Assembly: GCF_030718935.1 (NCBI RefSeq)
Contig: NZ_CP132194.1
Location: 3,113,392-3,177,391 of the forward strand
DNA length: 64,000 nucleotides
From: Psychrobacter sp. M13
GTDB lineage: Bacteria; Pseudomonadota; Gammaproteobacteria; Pseudomonadales; Moraxellaceae
Direction of reading: 5' to 3'
Shown here: piece by piece, positions 63,136 through 64,000 of the stretch
How the letters are laid out: every line of letters begins with the position of its first letter
How positions within the stretch are numbered: the first letter of the stretch is position 1
Notes under the pieces: generated by a model
Seen by the model: only the letters and a program-made list of their open reading frames with translations
The model's database searches: none
What the model was told of the DNA's origin: nothing
Made by a program: the position numbers and the translations under genes

Positions 63136-63172
63136 AGTACAACTCAAAATAGAAGCATAAAACATAGCGACA

Positions 63173-63198
63173 AAAAAAGCGCCAATAAGGGCGCTTTT
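63173..63198 (-). terminator. Hairpin between rpmH and rnpA
   Basis: AAAAGCGCC and GGCGCTTTT around AATAAG, with a T-run on the minus strand. Probably a terminator or attenuator that sets rpmH above rnpA. Confidence 0.75.
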
Positions 63199-63258
63199 AA
63201 TATAGGGCTACGGCTAAGTATAGACCAATCATTACACAATACTAAATAATTAATAGAA

Positions 63259-63393
63259 TTATACAGTAAGGCGATGACGACCTTTAGCACGGCGACGAGC
63301 TAATACTTGACGGCCTTTTTTTGTTGCCATACGAGCACGGAAACCGTGAGTACGTTTGCGTTTAATCACGCTTGGTTGGAATGTACGTTTCAT
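63259..63393 (-). CDS. rpmH: 50S ribosomal protein L34
   Basis: 44 residues, [20 protein letters not shown] continuing to GRHRLTV; too short for the long-frame list but unmistakable. AGGTGAG seven bases before the ATG. It is the origin-proximal gene of the rpmH-rnpA-yidD-yidC group. Confidence 0.97.
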   Translation of the reverse strand: MKRTFQPSVIKRKRTHGFRARMATKKGRQVLARRRAKGRHRLTV

Positions 63394-64000
63394 AACTCAC
63401 CTATCAAAATAATGGACTAAATTCGCAATAATGCAGGATTATATCATCAGATGAAATATAGGTCAATAAACTAATTTATAGTTTTACTAAAAATCCAAAA
63501 CCTAGTAAGAGAGAGACTCTCATTAGTTTAATAACCTGTCACAGAATCTTATATATAATTTGACTATTTTAAAAAGTTATCCACAGAAATTATCGAATCC
63601 TATAATAATTAAAGATTAATATATATTAGTATTGTTATTATTGGCACCCCTATTTTCTGAGGATAAGTGGAGATTCTCCTTTTTTATCAAAAGACTAGAC
63701 TATGGATAACTCTGTGGGCAACCTGTGGACGAAATGGGGGTAACTCACCAATATTAGTTATCCCCAAAACTATCCACAGAGTTATCCCCAAAAAACAGGA
63801 TGTTATCCACAGGTTGTTTGTGTTAGATTAGCATCCTACTCAGACAGCAATTTTCGATATTGTTGTGTGCAATAATTCTCAGTATAAGATTTTAGAAATT
63901 TATATTGAAAAGAGTTAAGGATATGAGCTAATAGTGATATCTCATAGCAGTATTCGATAATAATCAATAATAAAATTAAATATTAAGGTCAGTATTTTTC
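63394..64000. other. Putative oriC / dnaA upstream region
   Basis: About 600 bp without a gene to the window edge. DnaA boxes: TTATCCACA at 63577-63585 and 63803-63811, TTATCCATA at 63701-63709 (-), CTATCCACA at 63770-63778, TTATCCCCA at 63758-63766 and 63782-63790, plus looser matches. AT-rich flanks could serve as the unwinding element. In related genomes dnaA starts beyond this point on the + strand. Confidence 0.75.

Noticed and set aside
1..64000. CRISPR array, prophage or insertion sequence
   Set aside because: No spaced direct repeats of CRISPR type, no transposase, integrase or phage structural genes were seen; the only tandem array is the 7-bp repeat at 41058.

Overview
The window looks like chromosomal DNA next to the replication origin of a Psychrobacter-like gammaproteobacterium (Moraxellaceae). 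The reasons are an nqr operon tail with nqrM, monofunctional hisB, a membrane desaturase, the competence genes dprA and comM, and the order yidC-yidD-rnpA-rpmH followed by DnaA boxes. The assignment rests on gene content and protein resemblance; no search was run.

Layout. 1-0.7 kb: end of apbE and nqrM (Na+-NQR maturation). 0.9-6.6 kb: an MFS transporter, then an overlapping operon of a GDSL esterase lipoprotein and a YbbA/YbbP-type ABC exporter. 6.6-9.5 kb: an AT-rich accessory islet with a two-gene CBASS anti-phage system (CD-NTase plus two-TM NUDIX-like effector), flanked on both sides by sequences able to fold into structured RNA. 9.7-11.5 kb: dld (D-lactate dehydrogenase) broken by an in-frame stop. 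11.6-29.4 kb: housekeeping genes (avtA, hchA, hisH-hisB, tRNA-Phe, gph, fhs, comM, a penicillin-acylase-family lipoprotein, hemN, an SPFH/NfeD pair, an outer-membrane barrel). 29.8-32.6 kb: dnaK and grpE. 33.1-38.6 kb: tandem HSL-type hydrolases and two paralogous metallophosphoesterases. 38.7-44.3 kb: a membrane/lipid cluster with a DCC protein, a fatty-acid desaturase, four paralogous small membrane proteins, a TIGR01777 epimerase and a GbsR/MarR-type regulator. 44.4-63.4 kb: tsaC, dprA, a LysM protein, thrC, rsmB, fmt, a hybrid histidine kinase, ribE, ribD, nrdR, mnmE, yidC, yidD, rnpA and rpmH. 63.4-64 kb: DnaA-box-rich DNA, probably oriC and the dnaA upstream region.

Main new observations. 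(1) A conserved 20-bp imperfect palindrome, consensus ATTTCTGTCAANASTGAAAW, lies upstream of the desaturase, two of the four paralogous membrane proteins and the GbsR-like gene. On the transcribed strand each copy contains a TTGACA -35 box. This points to an undescribed, self-regulated membrane-lipid regulon. (2) A compact CBASS operon is translationally coupled, with a TTG start for its effector. (3) Six near-parS 16-mers are scattered 5-22 kb from the putative origin, two inside genes and one forming the first codons of a membrane protein. (4) Besides the expected DnaA boxes next to rpmH, six perfect TTATCCACA boxes sit between yidD and yidC, and two more between ribE and ribD.
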